DNA from: JAPHSX01 sp039714395
GTDB lineage: Bacteria; Pseudomonadota; Gammaproteobacteria; Thiohalomonadales; Thiohalomonadaceae
Assembly: GCA_039714395.1 (NCBI GenBank)
Contig: JBDLJH010000022.1
Coordinates: 1 to 41,977, forward strand
DNA length: 41,977 bases
Direction of reading: 5' to 3'
Shown: positions 9,489 through 18,161 of the stretch, piece after piece
Layout: the number at the start of each line of letters is the position of its first letter
Numbering within the stretch: the first letter of the stretch is position 1
Notes under the pieces: generated by a model
Databases searched by the model: none
What the model saw: the letters and a program-made list of their open reading frames with translations, nothing else
What the model was told of the DNA's origin: nothing
Position numbers and translations under genes: made by a program

Positions 9489-10793
9489 ATGAGCGAGAAC
9501 AAGACACAAATCGTAAACGTACGTGCCCGTGAAATTATTGACTCCCGTGGCAATCCCACGGTAGAGGCCGATGTCATCCTTGGTGGCGGTGCCTTTGGTC
9601 GTGCCGCAGTGCCATCCGGTGCCTCCACCGGCTCACGTGAGGCGATCGAACTGCGCGACAACGATGCCGAGCGTTTCGGTGGTAAAGGTGTGCTTGACGC
9701 TGTAACCAATGTGAACAGCAAGATTGCCCGTGCCCTTATCGGCATAGAAGCGAGTGACCAGGCCGCTGTCGATCAGGTCATGATTGACCTCGATGCTACT
9801 GAGAACAAGAGTAACCTTGGTGCTAATGCCATGTTGGCCGTTTCGATGGCTACGGCAAAGGCTGTTGCCGCTGCCCACGAACTGCCGCTCTATCGATATC
9901 TTGGCGCAGGCAGCAAAAACTACACTCTGCCAGTGCCGATGATGAACATTATCAATGGTGGTGAGCACGCCGATAACAGCGTCGACCTGCAGGAATTTAT
10001 GATCGTGCCGGTGGGCGCACCCAGCATCAATGAAGCGATCCGCTACGGCTCAGAAATCTTTCATGCCCTGAAGAAGGTGTTGAGCGCTAAGGGTATGAAT
10101 ACCGCGGTAGGTGATGAAGGTGGTTTCGCCCCCGATCTCTCTTCGAATGAGGAAGCAATTCAGGTGATCCTCGAGGCGGTTGAGGCTGCAGGTTATAAGG
10201 CCGGTGAAGATATTATGATTGCCATTGATGCCGCCAGCTCTGAATTCTATAAAGAGGGTAAGTATGTCCTCGCCTCAGAAGACAAGGTGATGAGTTCTGC
10301 GGAGTTTGTCGATTTTTTTGCCGACTGGGTTGAGAAGTATCCGATCATCTCTATCGAAGATGGCTTGGATGAGAGTGACTGGGACGGCTGGAAGTTGTTG
10401 ACCGAGAAGCTGGGCGACAAGGTTCAGCTGGTGGGTGACGATCTCTTTGTTACCAATCCGGCAATACTCAAAGAGGGGATCGAAAAGAGTATCGCTAACT
10501 CCATCCTTATTAAGGTCAACCAGATCGGTACCCTTACCGAGACCCTGGCCGCAATTAAGATGGCACAGGATGCTGGTTATACCGCGGTGGTTTCTCACCG
10601 CTCCGGTGAGACTGAAGATACCACCATCGCCGATATCGCCGTGGCCACCAACGCCGGACAGATCAAGACCGGCTCCATGTCGCGTTCCGACCGTGTTGCC
10701 AAGTACAACCGTTTGCTACGCATTGCCGAAGCACTGGGTGATAAGGCCACCTATCCCGGACGTGAAGCATTTTCCTATTTGAAAGGGGAGTAG
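9489..10793 (+). CDS. eno: Enolase
   Basis: Enolase converts 2-phosphoglycerate to phosphoenolpyruvate in glycolysis and gluconeogenesis; in many proteobacteria it is also part of the RNA degradosome. The 434-residue product shows the N-terminal capping domain (REIIDSRGNPTVEADV), the SGASTG loop, and the TIM-barrel motifs GDEGGFAP, SIEDGLDESDWDGW, KVNQIGTLTET and SHRSGETEDTTIADIAV, including the metal-binding acids and the catalytic lysine region. ATG 9489 is preferred over the upstream TTG 9471 by homology (MSENKTQIVNV). A hairpin terminator follows before ftsB. Confidence 0.98.
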   Translation: MSENKTQIVNVRAREIIDSRGNPTVEADVILGGGAFGRAAVPSGASTGSREAIELRDNDAERFGGKGVLDAVTNVNSKIARALIGIEASDQAAVDQVMIDLDATENKSNLGANAMLAVSMATAKAVAAAHELPLYRYLGAGSKNYTLPVPMMNIINGGEHADNSVDLQEFMIVPVGAPSINEAIRYGSEIFHALKKVLSAKGMNTAVGDEGGFAPDLSSNEEAIQVILEAVEAAGYKAGEDIMIAIDAASSEFYKEGKYVLASEDKVMSSAEFVDFFADWVEKYPIISIEDGLDESDWDGWKLLTEKLGDKVQLVGDDLFVTNPAILKEGIEKSIANSILIKVNQIGTLTETLAAIKMAQDAGYTAVVSHRSGETEDTTIADIAVATNAGQIKTGSMSRSDRVAKYNRLLRIAEALGDKATYPGREAFSYLKGE

Positions 10794-10812
10794 TGGCTCA
10801 ACACTCTGAGCG

Positions 10813-10852
10813 CAGGCCCGGTCAGCTAGCAGTTGTCCGGGCCTGTTTGTTT
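10813..10852 (+). terminator. Intrinsic terminator after eno
   Basis: CAGGCCCGG (10813-10821) pairs perfectly with CCGGGCCTG (10837-10845) across a 15-base loop, followed by TTTGTTT. It ends the pyrG-kdsA-eno transcript just before ftsB. Confidence 0.75.
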
Positions 10853-10857
10853 ATACG

Positions 10858-11133
10858 ATGAGATGGCTGACGGGAATATTTGTTGTTCTGTTATTACTGC
10901 TGCAATACTCATTGTGGTTCGGTAACGGAGGTTTGTTACGCGTGTGGCAATTAAATCAGACGCTAGATGAGCAGGCAGGAGAAAATACCAGGCTGAAAGA
11001 GCGCAACGCGGCGTTGGAGGCGGAAGTGCGTGACTTGAAAAAAGGACTTGAGGCGATAGAGGAACGTGCCCGTACCGATCTTGGAATGATTAAAAAGGAT
11101 GAGACCTTCTTTCAGGTCATCGAAGAGAAATAA
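10858..11133 (+). CDS. ftsB: Cell division protein FtsB
   Basis: FtsB is a bitopic divisome protein that forms the FtsQLB complex and relays activation to the septal peptidoglycan synthase. The 91-residue product has one N-terminal membrane helix (about 4-20, LTGIFVVLLLLLQYSLW), then a coiled coil (about 30-70) and the conserved ERARTDLGMIKKDETFFQV tail that contacts FtsL and FtsQ. Position between eno and ispD is the conserved one. A heptamer array separates it from ispD, so the usual tight ftsB-ispD linkage is loosened by about 70 bp. Confidence 0.95.
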   Translation: MRWLTGIFVVLLLLLQYSLWFGNGGLLRVWQLNQTLDEQAGENTRLKERNAALEAEVRDLKKGLEAIEERARTDLGMIKKDETFFQVIEEK

Positions 11134-11137
11134 TTAC

Positions 11138-11179
11138 AGTCGTTAGTCGTTAGTCGTTAGTCGTTAGTCGTTAGTCGTT
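11138..11179. repeat. Heptanucleotide tandem repeat AGTCGTT, 6 copies
   Basis: Six perfect AGTCGTT units occupy nearly all the space between ftsB and ispD, in the 5' flank of ispD (start 11207). This is the cleanest array of the family seen at 298, 38000 and 41903. The unit contains no start or stop pattern that suggests coding. Confidence 0.95.
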
Positions 11180-11206
11180 AGGTCGTCGTGATGCTCGGAT
11201 TTTGGA

Positions 11207-11911
11207 ATGGTAATTAAAAGAAAATACTGGGTTGTAATTCCGGCAGCCGGTGTCGGCAGGCGGATGCGTGCTGATCGTCCCAAACAGTATCTGATGCTGG
11301 GTGAACGCACGGTGTTGGAACAGACCATTGCGGCCTTTAATCATCATCCGCGTATCGCCGGTATTGTTGTTATTGTTACCGCAGGCGATCCTTATTGGAC
11401 GGAATTAAATATCGAGACTTCTGTGCCTCTCCTTGTAGCTGAAGGCGGCATTGAGCGTTGCCACTCAGTACTGAACGGCCTTGATATGCTGAAACAGTAT
11501 GCTGGCGATGATGACTGGGTGCTGGTACACGATGCGGCGCGCCCCTGTTTGCGTCATAGTGACATCGACAGTTTGATAGAGAGATTAGGTGATGACGAGG
11601 TGGGTGGCATCCTTGCGGTTCCGGTACGCGATACCATGAAGCGTGATGACGGTGCTGGAGGTATTGCCCATACCGAAGAGCGCAACGGCATGTGGCATGC
11701 GCTGACCCCACAGATGTTCCCGCTGGGTCTGTTGCGTGAGTCGCTGCAGCAGGCGCTCGCCGATGATTATGAAGTAACGGATGAGGCCTCTGCTATTGAA
11801 CATAGTGGCCTGCGGCCGAAGCTGGTCGAAGGTCATGCAGACAATATCAAGATCACCCGACCTGAAGACCTGGCACTCGCCACCTTTTTTTTGCAGCAAT
11901 TGCGGGAGTAG
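11207..11911 (+). CDS. ispD: 2-C-methyl-D-erythritol 4-phosphate cytidylyltransferase
   Basis: IspD couples CTP to methylerythritol 4-phosphate in the non-mevalonate isoprenoid pathway. The 234-residue product carries the N-terminal nucleotide-binding signature PAAGVGRRMRADRPKQYL (residues 13-30), the VHDAARP motif and the DYEVTDEASAIE motif near the C-terminus. ispF begins four bases after the stop, so the two pathway enzymes are translationally linked. The start has only a weak TGGA ribosome site, and the heptamer array lies immediately upstream. Confidence 0.96.
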   Translation: MVIKRKYWVVIPAAGVGRRMRADRPKQYLMLGERTVLEQTIAAFNHHPRIAGIVVIVTAGDPYWTELNIETSVPLLVAEGGIERCHSVLNGLDMLKQYAGDDDWVLVHDAARPCLRHSDIDSLIERLGDDEVGGILAVPVRDTMKRDDGAGGIAHTEERNGMWHALTPQMFPLGLLRESLQQALADDYEVTDEASAIEHSGLRPKLVEGHADNIKITRPEDLALATFFLQQLRE

Positions 11912-11915
11912 ACTC

Positions 11916-12392
11916 ATGCGTATCGGACACGGCTATGATGTACACGCCTTTACCGCTGGCGATTACATAGTGCTGGGTGGGGTAACCATTCCCCATAGCC
12001 AGGCCTTTGCCGCTCACTCCGATGGGGATGTGTTGATCCATGCCCTTTGTGATGCCCTGCTTGGGGCGGCGGCATTGGGTGATATTGGCCTCCACTTTCC
12101 CGACACCGCGGCTGAGTTTGAGAATATAGATAGTCGCATCCTGTTGCGCCATGTATTGGGATTGTTGCAACAGCAGGGGTATCGACTTGGCAATGCGGAT
12201 ATGACCATTGTTGCGCAGGCACCTAAACTGGCACCTCATATCGAAGCTATGTGTAGTTATCTTGCCGCTGATCTTCAGGCCGAAATTACTCAGGTCAATG
12301 TAAAGGCGACTACCACCGAAAAGCTCGGCTTTGCCGGGCGTAAGGAGGGTATTTCTGCCCACGCTGTGGTGTTGTTATTTAAAGATGGCTGA
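11916..12392 (+). CDS. ispF: 2-C-methyl-D-erythritol 2,4-cyclodiphosphate synthase
   Basis: IspF cyclises the CDP-methylerythritol phosphate made two steps after IspD, releasing CMP. The 158-residue product is full length. Zinc ligands D8 and H10 (GYDVH) and H42 (DVLIHALCDALLGA) are present, as are HFPDT and the C-terminal TTTEKLGFAGR motif. ATG 11916 is supported by GGGAG just upstream and by homology (MRIGHGYDVH). Its end overlaps the start of truD by eight bases. Confidence 0.97.
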   Translation: MRIGHGYDVHAFTAGDYIVLGGVTIPHSQAFAAHSDGDVLIHALCDALLGAAALGDIGLHFPDTAAEFENIDSRILLRHVLGLLQQQGYRLGNADMTIVAQAPKLAPHIEAMCSYLAADLQAEITQVNVKATTTEKLGFAGRKEGISAHAVVLLFKDG

Positions 12393-13446
12393 GTTGCGAC
12401 GTGTCTACACTCTCGATTGGGCTTTTGCCGACACAGAGTCCAAGTGCCACGGCACCATCCGTACCACGGCAGAAGATTTTAAGGTCGATGAGGTACTGGG
12501 TTACGAGCCTGACGGTGAAGGCAACCACGCCATTCTCCACATTCGTAAACGTAACACCAATAGCGACTGGTTGGCCCGTCAGCTGGCAGAGTTTGTTGGA
12601 GTTGAGGGCAAAGAGGTCGGTTATGCCGGTCTTAAGGATCGGCATGCCGTCACCACCCAGTACTTCAGTGTCAATCTTTCAGGCCGCGAGGAACCCGACT
12701 GGTCACAACTTAATAGCGATCAGATAGAAGTACTGTCTGTATCGCGGCACGGTAAAAAGTTGCGGAGAGGCAGTCTGCGCGAAAACCGTTTTGTTGTCAC
12801 GCTGCGAGATCTGGCTGGCGATTGTTCGGCGCTGGAACAGCGACTCAGGTGTATAGAAACTGAGGGGGTGCCGAACTACTTCGGTGAACAACGCTTTGGT
12901 CGTGATGGTAACAACCTGCGGATGGTCGAAAAGATGTTCCGTGGTGAAATTCATGAGCGTGATCGCCACAAGCGTGGCCTCTACCTCTCTGCTGCACGTA
13001 GCTGGTTGTTTAATCGTGTGTTATCCAGGCGTGTTACTGATAACAACTGGCTACAGGCACTCCCCGGCGAGGCATTGATTCAGCCGAGTAGCCGCAGTGC
13101 ACTTTCGTTAAGAGTCATTAGCAATGAGATCAGGGAACGCATTGATAAGGGGTTTCTACAGCCATCAGCCCCGCTGTGGGGGAGGGGGAGTACCACGGCA
13201 CTGGCTGAGGCGGCCGAGCTGGAATGTGATGCACTGGCAGAAGAAAAAGTATTCATGCATGGTCTGGAGCAGGCAGGACTGGAGCAGGAGCGGCGTGCGT
13301 TGCGCTTACGGGTCAAAGATTTTGTGTGGCAACAACAGGACGATGCTACTTTGCAATTGCGCTTCACTTTGCCAGCGGGAAGTTATGCCACGGCGATCCT
13401 GCGAGAGTTGTTAATAGTGAGCGACGCATCGCGTCGGCCTGAATAG
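12385..13446 (+). CDS. truD: tRNA pseudouridine(13) synthase
   Basis: TruD isomerises U13 of tRNA-Glu to pseudouridine. The 353-residue product has the catalytic aspartate D85 in GYAGLKDRHAVTTQ, the NYFGEQRFGRDGNN motif and the inserted TRUD domain. The chosen ATG overlaps the ispF stop, matching the ispD-ispF-truD order of E. coli, and homology begins within the first residues (TLDWAFADTESKCHGTIRTT). It is the last gene of this run; a convergent gene follows. Confidence 0.96.
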   Translation: MAELRRVYTLDWAFADTESKCHGTIRTTAEDFKVDEVLGYEPDGEGNHAILHIRKRNTNSDWLARQLAEFVGVEGKEVGYAGLKDRHAVTTQYFSVNLSGREEPDWSQLNSDQIEVLSVSRHGKKLRRGSLRENRFVVTLRDLAGDCSALEQRLRCIETEGVPNYFGEQRFGRDGNNLRMVEKMFRGEIHERDRHKRGLYLSAARSWLFNRVLSRRVTDNNWLQALPGEALIQPSSRSALSLRVISNEIRERIDKGFLQPSAPLWGRGSTTALAEAAELECDALAEEKVFMHGLEQAGLEQERRALRLRVKDFVWQQQDDATLQLRFTLPAGSYATAILRELLIVSDASRRPE

Positions 13447-13596
13447 TAATAATCGTATAGTCAGGGTTACGATCTCGTAAGGGTGGATTCTAGCATTCGT
13501 AAAAAGAGGTCGATATTACTGGTTCTGGTCAGGTAGTTCATGAATCCCAGGTGGGCTTTATATTTCTCTTTGTTCAGAGCGGGGCAAAAGGAAGAC
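13447..13596. other. Convergent intergenic gap, truD / Smr gene
   Basis: About 150 bp between two convergent stops. I see no strong hairpin with a T-tract and no gene. Confidence 0.5.
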
Positions 13597-14139
13597 TTAT
13601 TTGCGTTTAAGCAATAAATATATGGCACCGGTTCCACCATCCCTCGGACGGGCAGAGCAGAAGGCGAGTACTTCGTCTCGTTGTCGCAACCAGTGATTGA
13701 CCTTGCCCTTAAGTACCGGTTGATTGTGTTGTGAGCCGTAACCCTTGCCGTGGATGATGTGTACGCACTGTTTGTTCTGCAGACGGCAGTGGCGCAAAAA
13801 GTGACTAAGTGCCTGACGAGCCTCTTCGACCCGCATGCCATGTAGATCTAGTTCGGCGCTGATATGGTACTGTCCCCGGCGAAGTTTACGCAGCACATTG
13901 TGTTGCAGCCCACTACGGCTAAAGAGTAACTCCTCTTCAGTTTGCAGCTCGTCTGGGTCGAGGCTGTCGGAGAACATATCCTCGACCATCTGTTGTTCAT
14001 CGCTTATACGTTGGCGGGGGATTGGGGGCGGTGCTGGGGTGTGATGGGAAACACGTTTTTGTGGCAATGGTGTTACATCATCGACGAGGGTGCGGAACAG
14101 GGCTTGATCTTCGGCGGAAATTTTCTGTTTTTTTGCCAT
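13597..14139 (-). CDS. Smr-domain endonuclease-like protein (SmrA/SmrB family)
   Basis: Smr-domain proteins of the SmrA/SmrB type are putative nucleases; E. coli SmrB cleaves mRNA at collided ribosomes. The 180-residue product starts MAKKQKISAEDQALFR, shared with SmrB, while its C-terminus (IIHGKG and DGGTGAIYLLLKRK) resembles SmrA. The Smr domain (about 95-180) keeps the DLHG motif and the HGKG motif. ATG at 14139 is preferred over the longer open frame, which runs to 14235. Gene orientation opposes its neighbours truD and surE. Family is sure, choice between SmrA and SmrB is not. Confidence 0.88.
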   Translation of the reverse strand: MAKKQKISAEDQALFRTLVDDVTPLPQKRVSHHTPAPPPIPRQRISDEQQMVEDMFSDSLDPDELQTEEELLFSRSGLQHNVLRKLRRGQYHISAELDLHGMRVEEARQALSHFLRHCRLQNKQCVHIIHGKGYGSQHNQPVLKGKVNHWLRQRDEVLAFCSARPRDGGTGAIYLLLKRK

Positions 14140-14289
14140 GGCTCTATGCCCAGGATGGTAAGCGACGGATTCTAACACACTGTTTTCACACAGGGACTTC
14201 ATGGTCCAGTGCACTGCTGTTATAGTAGGTCTCACCTATTTACTAGTCTCCTCTGTATACGACTCGGGGAGAAGAGAACTAATAACTAA

Positions 14290-15048
14290 ATGAAGATTCT
14301 CATCAGTAACGACGATGGTTACCTCGCCCCGGGGATTCGTACCCTGGCGCAACACCTTAAAATACTGGCTGATATTACTGTGGTTGCCCCGGAGCGCGAC
14401 CGCAGCGGTGCCAGTAACTCCCTTACCCTCGATTTTCCGATTCGTGTTAATAGTGCCGATGAGGGCTTTTTTCGTGTTGACGGTACCCCTACTGATTGTG
14501 TACACCTGGCAATTACCGGGATGTTGGAGCAGGAGCCCGATATGGTGGTCTCTGGCATTAATGCCGGGGCCAATATGGGGGATGACGTGCTCTACTCGGG
14601 TACCGTGGCAGCGGCGATGGAGGGCCGTTTCCTCGGTTATCCGGCGATAGCAGTCTCTCTGGTGTCGAACGGTGGCCATGAGTTTGAGCACTTTGAAACG
14701 GCGGCGAAGGTAGTGGTTGAATTGCTTGAGCGTATCCAGTCGCACCCATTACCCAGCGACACCATTCTCAATGTGAATGTACCGGATCTACCGTGGGAAG
14801 AGTTGCAGGGTCTCGAGGCGACACGCCTTGGGCATCGCCACAAATCGGAGCCGGTGATTAAGAGTGCCGACCCGCGTGGTCGCCCAATTTACTGGGTGGG
14901 GCCGGCCGGTGCTGAACAGGATGCCGGGCCGGGTACCGACTTTCATGCGTTACGCCAGGGGCGGGTCTCGGTAACACCGCTGAAGGTTGATCTGACTCGT
15001 CATGATCTGCTTAGTGATATTGCCAGTTGGCTGGATGGGGCGCACTAG
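14290..15048 (+). CDS. surE: 5'/3'-nucleotidase SurE
   Basis: SurE is a metal-dependent phosphatase acting on nucleoside 5'- and 3'-monophosphates, linked to stationary-phase survival. The 252-residue product begins with the metal-binding ISNDDGYLAPGI motif (D8, D9) and has the APERDRSGASNSLTL and SGINAGANMGDDVLYSGTVAAA motifs. A GGGGAGAAGAG tract lies about 12 bases upstream of the start. pcm begins three bases after the stop, as in E. coli. Confidence 0.97.
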   Translation: MKILISNDDGYLAPGIRTLAQHLKILADITVVAPERDRSGASNSLTLDFPIRVNSADEGFFRVDGTPTDCVHLAITGMLEQEPDMVVSGINAGANMGDDVLYSGTVAAAMEGRFLGYPAIAVSLVSNGGHEFEHFETAAKVVVELLERIQSHPLPSDTILNVNVPDLPWEELQGLEATRLGHRHKSEPVIKSADPRGRPIYWVGPAGAEQDAGPGTDFHALRQGRVSVTPLKVDLTRHDLLSDIASWLDGAH

Positions 15049-15051
15049 CCG

Positions 15052-15714
15052 ATGAATACACAGGCCCGTCAGGGTATTGGCATGACCTCGCAACGTACCC
15101 GGGAGCGGCTGATTAACCGCCTTGTTGAGCAGGGGATACGCAATGAGCGGATCCTCGATTTGATTCGTACCGTGCCGCGCCACCTGTTTGTAGATGAAGC
15201 ACTCGCCTCACGAGCCTACGAGGATACCGCGCTGCCCATAGGTAGTGGTCAGACTATTTCTCAGCCCTATGTTGTAGCACGTATGACCGAGGTACTGATG
15301 TCAGTCTCGCCGCAGCGAGTGTTAGAGGTGGGAAGCGGCTGTGGTTACCAGACAGCGATCCTTTCGATGCTGGTGCCTGAGGTCTACTCCATCGAGCGCA
15401 TTTCTGCCCTTCATCAGAAGGCGAAGCGGAACCTGGCCGAGTTACAGATTTTTAATGTGAGGTTGCGCCTGGGTGATGGCTATCGCGGCTGGCCTGCTGC
15501 AGCCCCTTTCGATGCCATTCTTGTGGCGGCAGCCCCGCCGGAGATCCCCGAGGCGTTGCTCAAGCAGCTGGCAGAGGGCGGACGCCTGATTATCCCGGTG
15601 GGTGAGGGGGGCGAACAGGAGTTGCTTGTGATCACTCGTAGCGGCAATCAGTTTCATCAAGAGGTGTTGGAGCGTGTGGTCTTTGTGCCGATGCTCTCTG
15701 GCGCCGAGGTTTGA
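15052..15714 (+). CDS. pcm: Protein-L-isoaspartate O-methyltransferase
   Basis: Pcm methylates isoaspartyl residues with S-adenosylmethionine, starting repair of aged proteins. The 220-residue product has the class I methyltransferase fold: VLEVGSGCGYQTAILS (SAM-binding motif I), then VYSIERI and FDAILVAAAPPEIP. The substrate-side motif TALPIGSGQTISQPYVVARM is intact. ATG 15052 lies three bases after surE; a second in-frame Met at residue 11 (MTSQRTRERL) could also start the protein. It is cotranscribed with surE and yqaA. Confidence 0.96.
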   Translation: MNTQARQGIGMTSQRTRERLINRLVEQGIRNERILDLIRTVPRHLFVDEALASRAYEDTALPIGSGQTISQPYVVARMTEVLMSVSPQRVLEVGSGCGYQTAILSMLVPEVYSIERISALHQKAKRNLAELQIFNVRLRLGDGYRGWPAAAPFDAILVAAAPPEIPEALLKQLAEGGRLIIPVGEGGEQELLVITRSGNQFHQEVLERVVFVPMLSGAEV

Positions 15715-15721
15715 GGTAGCA

Positions 15722-16312
15722 ATGAACTTTTTCTCGAAACTTTACGACATGGTGCTGAACTGGTCGCGCCACCGTCATGCGCAGTGGTATCTCGGTGGAC
15801 TGAGTTTCGCTGAGTCCTCTTTCTTTCCTATTCCGCCGGACGTGATGCTGGCACCGATGTCGTTGGCCCGCCCAGATCGAGCCTGGCACTTCGCGCTGCT
15901 TACTACCCTCACCTCAGTGGTAGGTGGAGTGTTCGGTTATTTTATCGGTGTCTTTGCCTTCGATATGATCGAGCCGCTGCTGCACAGTGCCGGGTATTGG
16001 CACACCTATGAGCGTGCAGTCGCCTGGTTTGATCGGTGGGGTTTTTGGGCGATCTTCCTGGCTGGTTTCTCACCTATTCCCTATAAAATTTTTACCATCA
16101 GCTCCGGGGTAGTGGGAATGGCCTTCCTGCCCTTTCTCGTGGCCTCTGCGGTAGGACGTGGTGCGCGCTTTTATCTGGTGGCAGGCCTGATGCGTTGGGG
16201 TGGCGAGCGAATGGAGAAGACCTTGCGTGTCTATATTGATCGTATCGGCTGGGTGCTGATTCTGGCTGTGGTGATTGCCTATTTTACGTTTAATTCTGTA
16301 AATAATGGGTAG
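15722..16312 (+). CDS. YqaA family (DedA/SNARE-associated) membrane protein
   Basis: This 196-residue inner-membrane protein belongs to the DedA/VTT superfamily, YqaA branch. DedA relatives are thought to move lipids between leaflets, but the role of YqaA is not established. Four or five hydrophobic segments are visible, with the re-entrant motif SFAESSFFPIPPDVML near residue 30, FGYFIGVFAFDMIEP, and FLAGFSPIPYKIFTISSGV (about 115-133). ATG 15722 follows a GAGGTAGC site seven bases after the pcm stop. Its end overlaps nlpD by eight bases. Insertion of yqaA between pcm and nlpD is a known arrangement in non-enteric gammaproteobacteria. Confidence 0.85.
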   Translation: MNFFSKLYDMVLNWSRHRHAQWYLGGLSFAESSFFPIPPDVMLAPMSLARPDRAWHFALLTTLTSVVGGVFGYFIGVFAFDMIEPLLHSAGYWHTYERAVAWFDRWGFWAIFLAGFSPIPYKIFTISSGVVGMAFLPFLVASAVGRGARFYLVAGLMRWGGERMEKTLRVYIDRIGWVLILAVVIAYFTFNSVNNG

Positions 16313-17111
16313 CAGGAAAATCGTACGCTGGATGGTATTTGGCATGCTGTTAGGCATGTTGGCCGGCTGTGGCCGCATGTTGCCAGTGGGAGGGCGCGGC
16401 GATCTGATTGAATATACCGTGAGCAAGGGGGAGACCCTTTACTCTATCTCCTGGCGTTATGGCTATGATCACCGTGAGGTGGCGGCCTGGAATAGTATCC
16501 CCCCGCCATATAGCATCTTTCCCGGTCAGCGTTTACTGCTAATTGCTCCATACCAGAGGAATGCCAAACCCCGTCGTAATATCGCTACGGCTCCGGCAAA
16601 ATCAACGCCACCAACCAGCCCTCGTGGTGCACCTGTTGCCAAGCCTGCAGTGGTGGCCTCCACTACTATCCGTAGACCCAGTAGCACTCAAAGCAGCAAA
16701 AAGCTTGAAAAGCCGCCAACTCGTCACCAACAAAAGAGCGTAGCGTGGCGTTGGCCAAGTAAGGGCATAATCGTTAGTGCCTTCAGTCCCAGTAAGGGGA
16801 AGAAGGGGCTAGATATTCGCGGTAAGCTTGGTCAGAATATTATTGCCGCTGCTGATGGTAAGGTTGTTTATAGTGGCAATGGTTTGATAGGTTATGGCAA
16901 TCTAATCATCATTAAGCACAATGACACTTATCTTAGCGCCTACGGACACAACAGGCGCCTGCTGGTTAAAGAAGGGTCTGTTGTAAAACAGGGGCAGAAG
17001 ATTGGCGAAATGGGTGACAGTGGAAAAGATGGTGTAATCCTCCACTTTGAAATTCGTCGTGATGGTAAACCTGTCAACCCGATGCCCTATCTGCCAAGAA
17101 GGAAAAACTAG
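16305..17111 (+). CDS. nlpD: Murein hydrolase activator NlpD, lipoprotein
   Basis: NlpD is an outer-membrane lipoprotein that activates the amidase AmiC during daughter-cell separation. The 268-residue precursor has a signal peptide with lipobox LAGC (Cys22), a LysM peptidoglycan-binding domain (about 35-80, YTVSKGETLYSISWRYG), a Pro/Ser/Lys-rich linker (about 85-145) and a LytM/M23 domain (about 150-262). The M23 zinc site is degenerate: GLDIRG lacks the preceding histidine, as in known non-catalytic NlpD proteins, so it should act as activator and not as enzyme. It lies directly upstream of rpoS, where the main rpoS promoter is often located. Confidence 0.94.
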   Translation: MGSRKIVRWMVFGMLLGMLAGCGRMLPVGGRGDLIEYTVSKGETLYSISWRYGYDHREVAAWNSIPPPYSIFPGQRLLLIAPYQRNAKPRRNIATAPAKSTPPTSPRGAPVAKPAVVASTTIRRPSSTQSSKKLEKPPTRHQQKSVAWRWPSKGIIVSAFSPSKGKKGLDIRGKLGQNIIAAADGKVVYSGNGLIGYGNLIIIKHNDTYLSAYGHNRRLLVKEGSVVKQGQKIGEMGDSGKDGVILHFEIRRDGKPVNPMPYLPRRKN

Positions 17112-17137
17112 CTGAAATTACGCTAAAGAGAGAGTTA

Positions 17138-18061
17138 ATGGACGAGCGAGAGATCAATAAAAGTGAGGCTGTCATGGAAGAAAATACTGTAGAGAAAAAG
17201 GAAAATAAGTTTGCGGCGGGTAAGATTCCTGACAGTCAGATGGATGCCACGCGTCTCTATTTGAGTGAGATTGGTTTCTCCCCGCTGCTTACTGCAGAAG
17301 AAGAGGTACACTTTTCCCGCATGGCACAAAGGGGGGAAGAGGCGGGGCGCAAACGCATGATTGAGAGCAACCTGCGCCTGGTGGTGAAGATTGCTCGTCG
17401 CTACCTTAATCGCGGTCTGGCACTGCTGGATCTGATTGAAGAGGGAAATCTGGGCTTAATCCGCGCTGTGGAGAAGTTTGACCCAGAACGCGGTTTCCGT
17501 TTTTCTACTTATGCGACCTGGTGGATTCGTCAGACCATAGAGCGGGCGATTATGAATCAGACCCGTACTATCCGCCTGCCAATTCACGTAGTGAAAGAGA
17601 TTAATGTCTATCTGCGCGCTGCACGCCATCTGACCCAAACCCTGGATCACGAACCCTCGGCCGAGGAGATCGCCGATATGCTCGATAAGCCTATCGAGGA
17701 TGTGAAGCGCATGATGGGGCTGAATGAAAGGGTTACCTCGGTTGACGTGCCGCTGGGGCGTGAAGGGGACAAGACCCTGATCGATGCCATTCCTGATGAG
17801 AACAACCTTGACCCTTCAGAGTTGCTGCAAGATGCGGATATGCGCGGCAATATCGATGTGTGGCTGAACAAACTCACTGACAAACAACGTGAGGTGGTGG
17901 AGCGGCGCTTTGGTCTGCATGGTTACGATATCTCGACCCTGGAGCAGGTAGGGGCGCAGATTGGTGTGACCCGTGAGCGGGTTCGACAGATCCAGATTGA
18001 GGCGTTGAAACGGCTACGTGAAATTATGGAGAGTCAGGGTTTTGGTGGTGATGTTATTTAG
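17138..18061 (+). CDS. rpoS: RNA polymerase sigma factor RpoS
   Basis: RpoS is the stationary-phase and general-stress sigma factor. The 307-residue product is about 20 residues shorter than E. coli RpoS, mainly at the N-terminus. Region 1.2 (DATRLYLSEIGFSPLLTAEEE), region 2 (ESNLRLVVKIARRYLNRGLALLDLIEEGNLGL and the RFSTYATWWIRQTIERA helix), region 3 and the region 4 helix-turn-helix (TLEQVGAQIGVTRERVRQIQIEALKRLR) are intact. ATG 17138 has an AAAGAGAGAG site; a second Met at residue 13 is possible. The nlpD-rpoS linkage separates it from rpoD and rpoH. Confidence 0.96.
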   Translation: MDEREINKSEAVMEENTVEKKENKFAAGKIPDSQMDATRLYLSEIGFSPLLTAEEEVHFSRMAQRGEEAGRKRMIESNLRLVVKIARRYLNRGLALLDLIEEGNLGLIRAVEKFDPERGFRFSTYATWWIRQTIERAIMNQTRTIRLPIHVVKEINVYLRAARHLTQTLDHEPSAEEIADMLDKPIEDVKRMMGLNERVTSVDVPLGREGDKTLIDAIPDENNLDPSELLQDADMRGNIDVWLNKLTDKQREVVERRFGLHGYDISTLEQVGAQIGVTRERVRQIQIEALKRLREIMESQGFGGDVI

Positions 18062-18084
18062 TTAATACTGCCATCTGCCGAAAC

Positions 18085-18116
18085 AAAAAGCCCAGCTCAT
18101 AAGCTGGGCTTTTTTG
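18085..18116. terminator. Bidirectional terminator between rpoS and DUF498 gene
   Basis: AAGCCCAGCT (18088-18097) and AGCTGGGCTT (18102-18111) form a ten-base-pair stem with a four-base loop, flanked by A-rich and T-rich tracts (AAAAA upstream, TTTTTT downstream). It can end rpoS transcription and, read the other way, that of the convergent gene. Confidence 0.92.
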
Positions 18117-18161
18117 TGGAGTAAAATGATTCTACTCAACAGAGCTGATGGGCTTCTATTA

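Noticed and set aside
16305..17111. NlpD as an active zinc endopeptidase
   Set aside because: The M23 zinc-binding histidine before the GxD motif is missing, as in NlpD activators.
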